Assembly: GCF_000972845.2 (NCBI RefSeq)
Contig: NC_040011.1
Location: 29,070,806 to 29,134,805, forward strand
DNA length: 64,000 nt
Reading direction: 5' to 3'
Origin: Larimichthys crocea
Taxonomy: Eukaryota > Chordata > Actinopteri > Sciaenidae
The position numbers and the translations under genes are program-made. Positions 61,160 to 64,000 of the stretch are shown one piece after another. Every line of letters begins with the position of its first letter. Position 1 is the stretch's first letter. The notes below the pieces were generated by a model. The model did no database searches. It was not told the origin of the DNA and saw only the letters and a program-made list of their open reading frames with translations.

Positions 61160-61720
61160 TTTGGTTCAGGCGAATGGATGGTGCGATCTAATATTAATTG
61201 ACGTGGCTCATCAATATTCCGTGTACTGTAACTGCAAAACGTAGATAGACGTGTTAATTAAATTACATGGTACATTCACAGTGTGAAGTTGACAAAGCCT
61301 ATTTCATGGTGTTTTAAGTAGCTAGCACTTTGAGATTGACTTTTAGCATAAAGCATAGAGCTCATACTCTTATCCAGAACTCACAGTAAGTGCATGACTA
61401 AAAATGAAGTTGAATTCCTGCTTTTTGCAAGCAAGCAGTACAAGGGTCATAACAACGTTGCCCTGAAAATAAAGACTTAATGTCGTCTTAAGAAATGAAA
61501 GAAAGCGATAATGAGAAAAGCAGAAAGGTTTTTTTTTTTTTTCCTAAGTACAAATCATTACAAATAGAGCACAGAAGGAGGAGAGACGATATGATTCATT
61601 TTGGAGAGGGAACGGGGCAATTTGATGAAAAGTCTACATACAATTATGCATTGCTGCTGAATTAGCACTGCTGCTGAAATGATTAACACATGATTTAAAT
61701 ATTAATCATGTGTTACCCTT
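61160..61720. promoter_or_regulatory. Candidate conserved noncoding block with inverted repeat
   Basis: Contains ATATTAATTG (61191-61200) and a T14 run (61529-61542). A perfect 12-bp inverted repeat, TAACACATGATT, lies at 61684-61695 and 61704-61715 with an 8-nt AT spacer. The mixture of TAAT words and palindromes is enhancer-like. The inverted repeat itself is certain; the function is not. Confidence 0.3.
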
Positions 61721-64000
61721 TTGGTGAGAACAGCTGATAGCAAAATATGATAAAAGGCAAAAGCTACAGTCAACCCACCATCTCTAATTTATTGTTAAAG
61801 ACCTGAGACCCAGAAAAACCAGAAAAAGCAGTTCTAGATAGAACATAAAAATAAGGGAGAAGTTTTACACTAACTTAAATAAAATATAAATAAATTAAAA
61901 AAAAAATCAACTATAAGTTGAGATTTATTTGGAAAAAAATAGAAACAATGGTCTGAACTTAATAGGCTGACATTTTGTCATGAATATTGTATTGTTGAAT
62001 GTAGGAAACATCCTCAATTCAACAGCACAACATGCAGCATTTAGAATGCACAGCTGAATAGAAAGCAACTCTGTATTTGATTATGTTGTGTGTATTTGGT
62101 TATTTTCTGTTTTTGCAGCATTTTTCCCTAAATGACGTGCATGTGCTGTAAAAGTAGTTTTCTCCGTTTGCTTACGCATTTGTCCTCTGTCTGCAGTGTG
62201 TTGAGCTTGGCCACCACACTTGTTGGTTCTTTTTTGCACGCCTATGCTTTAGTCACTTTCACTTGCATCTACAGCTGTTGGATTCACTATTATCATGCCA
62301 GACAAACCTCACTTTCTCATGCCAAATTGTCAAAAGTTTCAAAGACATCATTACGACAAATCCTCTATACCTGTCAGCTGCATCGAGTGATTAGCCTAGT
62401 CATTCCAATCAGGATTAGAATGGCAAAATGAAATGTATTATTGCTTCTGACACCAAGCACCAAGCAAGTGACAGAGAGGTGGTGGGGGGAAAAAATTAAG
62501 AAAGTAATGATGAAAAATCTAATCATGAAATCTATGTAGTAATATTGCAAGAAAACTAATGTGTCAAAAGAAGTCTGTGAATGTAATTAACACTGAAATC
62601 AAACTATAGGCCATCTGGATTGGTTTTTCACAAGATCTGACAAAGAATTTACCTTTTTTCCCCCTACCCACCTGGTTTCTACATGAATTAGTAAGTTCTC
62701 TGTATACTGCTGTCTAACAGAGCAAACCATGAGCATATACACTAAAGATATCTGATCTGATCTGAGAACTCTATTGAAGCAGACAGATGTATAGCTAATT
62801 TCACAACAAATAAAAATCTGTGTAACAGAGCAATAAAAAGCATAATGTTTCTGGCTGCTTGAACAAATGTTTGGCATTTCATATACTGGCTCACCATCAA
62901 CTGGCTAAGGTAGCAGATAAGATAATATGTCTGAAGAAAATGAATATGTTCAAACTTTAGAAAAACCAGCTATTCCTACCAATGGTGTCCATCTATTTCT
63001 TTTTCTACTTTTCCCTTTCAACCCTTAAGACCTAATTACATCATTATCTGAAATCACAAGTGTATCAGTGGTAAATGTAACTATGGAGAACAAGAATTAC
63101 ACTGGATCAGTATCTTTTAGTCCCACTCCATTATACCAGAGTATTGATTGACTATCTATAAGTATCAGTCTCAATAAGCAGGATCATTAGGTAATCCTGA
63201 CAAAAACGAAGCCTACTAACCACCCACTTGGTTAAAGCGTAGTTCCTGGCCACATGCTCCAAAGAAATATAGGCCAGCATTTCACGTCCTCCCACACTCG
63301 CAATGACACAGATTGTTTATAATAAGACACCAGTTATAGGCCTTACAGTGTGCACATAAATGTACAGCAAACTTTCCAAGCTCTCATAATAGGGAATACG
63401 ACCGCAGGATTGCGTTGTTGTGTTATGCAATTGCTGGACCTACTGACTCCACTCAAATGACTACATCATGATGGTGATTTGTAAAAAATAATTCACTTTT
63501 AAAATGCTTCTTTTCTGAATGGAGTTTGGGTCCATTAGGTCTGTTCTAACTTAATTCATAGTGAAGTACAACTGATAGCTGGAGTCAAGTATCTGACACA
63601 TATCGTCAGCACTTACTGTAGGTAGTCCAACTTCCTTGCTTACTTTTTTTTCCAAGCGATCTCTTTTTTTTGTCTGGTCTGTATTAATATAAAGTCGTAT
63701 TACCACAGCTGCAGACCAGTGCCACAGGGAGGATACTTAAAAACAAGACGAAAAAAACGAAACAAATCTCATCAAGAATCTCCAGGTCTGCCTCCGGGTC
63801 TCTCCTCTATAGTTCACCTTGGGCTGCTGAGGCTGTTGGACTGAGGGCATACTGAATGCTACAGTGACTCGCTAATGCCTCTCAAGACATAAGTGGTATT
63901 ACAAGAAGGGCAGAAGCTAGTTAACATGATAAATTCAGTATACATATATCTCTGCAACAAGATGTTTTTGACAAGCTGTTGTTACCTCTGCATGTTCTTT
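61721..64000. other. AT-rich noncoding DNA
   Basis: No gene recognised to the end of the window. A-rich runs (61886-61911) and frames of up to 99 codons (62132-62431) have no domains. Confidence 0.55.

Noticed and set aside
1..64000. CRISPR arrays, rRNA, functional tRNA, bacterial operons
   Set aside because: No regularly spaced direct repeats with unique spacers, no rRNA-like blocks, and the tRNA-like sequences are SINE-derived or decayed. The window is vertebrate nuclear DNA.

Overview
The window reads as nuclear DNA of a ray-finned (probably percomorph teleost) fish. It has vertebrate-type dinucleotide, trinucleotide and tetranucleotide microsatellites, CpG depletion over most of its length, tRNA-derived SINEs of the kind common in spiny-rayed fish, and several degenerate interspersed DNA repeats that I recognise from such genomes. 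I found no protein-coding gene that I can name. The open frames are short (the longest is about 180 codons), unconserved to my eye, and often lie on simple repeats. The window is best described as a gene desert or a set of very large introns.

Layout. 1-7.3 kb: AT-rich single-copy DNA with paired AC/TG microsatellites near 2.3-2.6 kb and a decayed tRNA-like sequence near 3.4 kb. 7.3-11.6 kb: several repeat-free, motif-rich blocks that look like regulatory (conserved noncoding) DNA, with a good CTCF-like site at 9,681 and a long purine tract. 12-22 kb: AT-rich DNA with a C18 tract, microsatellites, repeat fragments and one long composite repeat (21.3-21.9 kb). 22-29.7 kb: more single-copy DNA, including candidate regulatory blocks at 24.5 kb and 27.2 kb. 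29.7-34.6 kb is repeat-dense: an old local duplication, a 'gtcttggact'-rich element, an intact tRNA-SINE with 16-bp target-site duplications (TSDs), a decayed hAT-type remnant on the minus strand, and an 18-bp perfect hairpin. 34.6-49 kb: largely single-copy DNA with candidate regulatory blocks at 39.3, 44.2 and 45.7-46.2 kb.

49.0-50.7 kb is the most informative part. A CpG-rich stretch carries three CRE-like (TGACG) motifs, an RFX X-box-like palindrome and a consensus minus-strand splice donor. It looks like a promoter plus first exon of a minus-strand transcript. Directly beside it is a 1,156-bp internally deleted hAT-type transposon with imperfect terminal inverted repeats, a perfect 8-bp TSD, and the first coding exon of its lost transposase. 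51-64 kb holds another decayed fish DNA repeat, a second tRNA-SINE, a second copy of the 21-kb composite repeat, and candidate regulatory DNA near 59.5 and 61.2-61.7 kb.

No RNA gene, CRISPR array, origin or bacterial-type operon is present. Claims about regulatory blocks are inference from motif content and lack of repeats. They need cross-species alignment.
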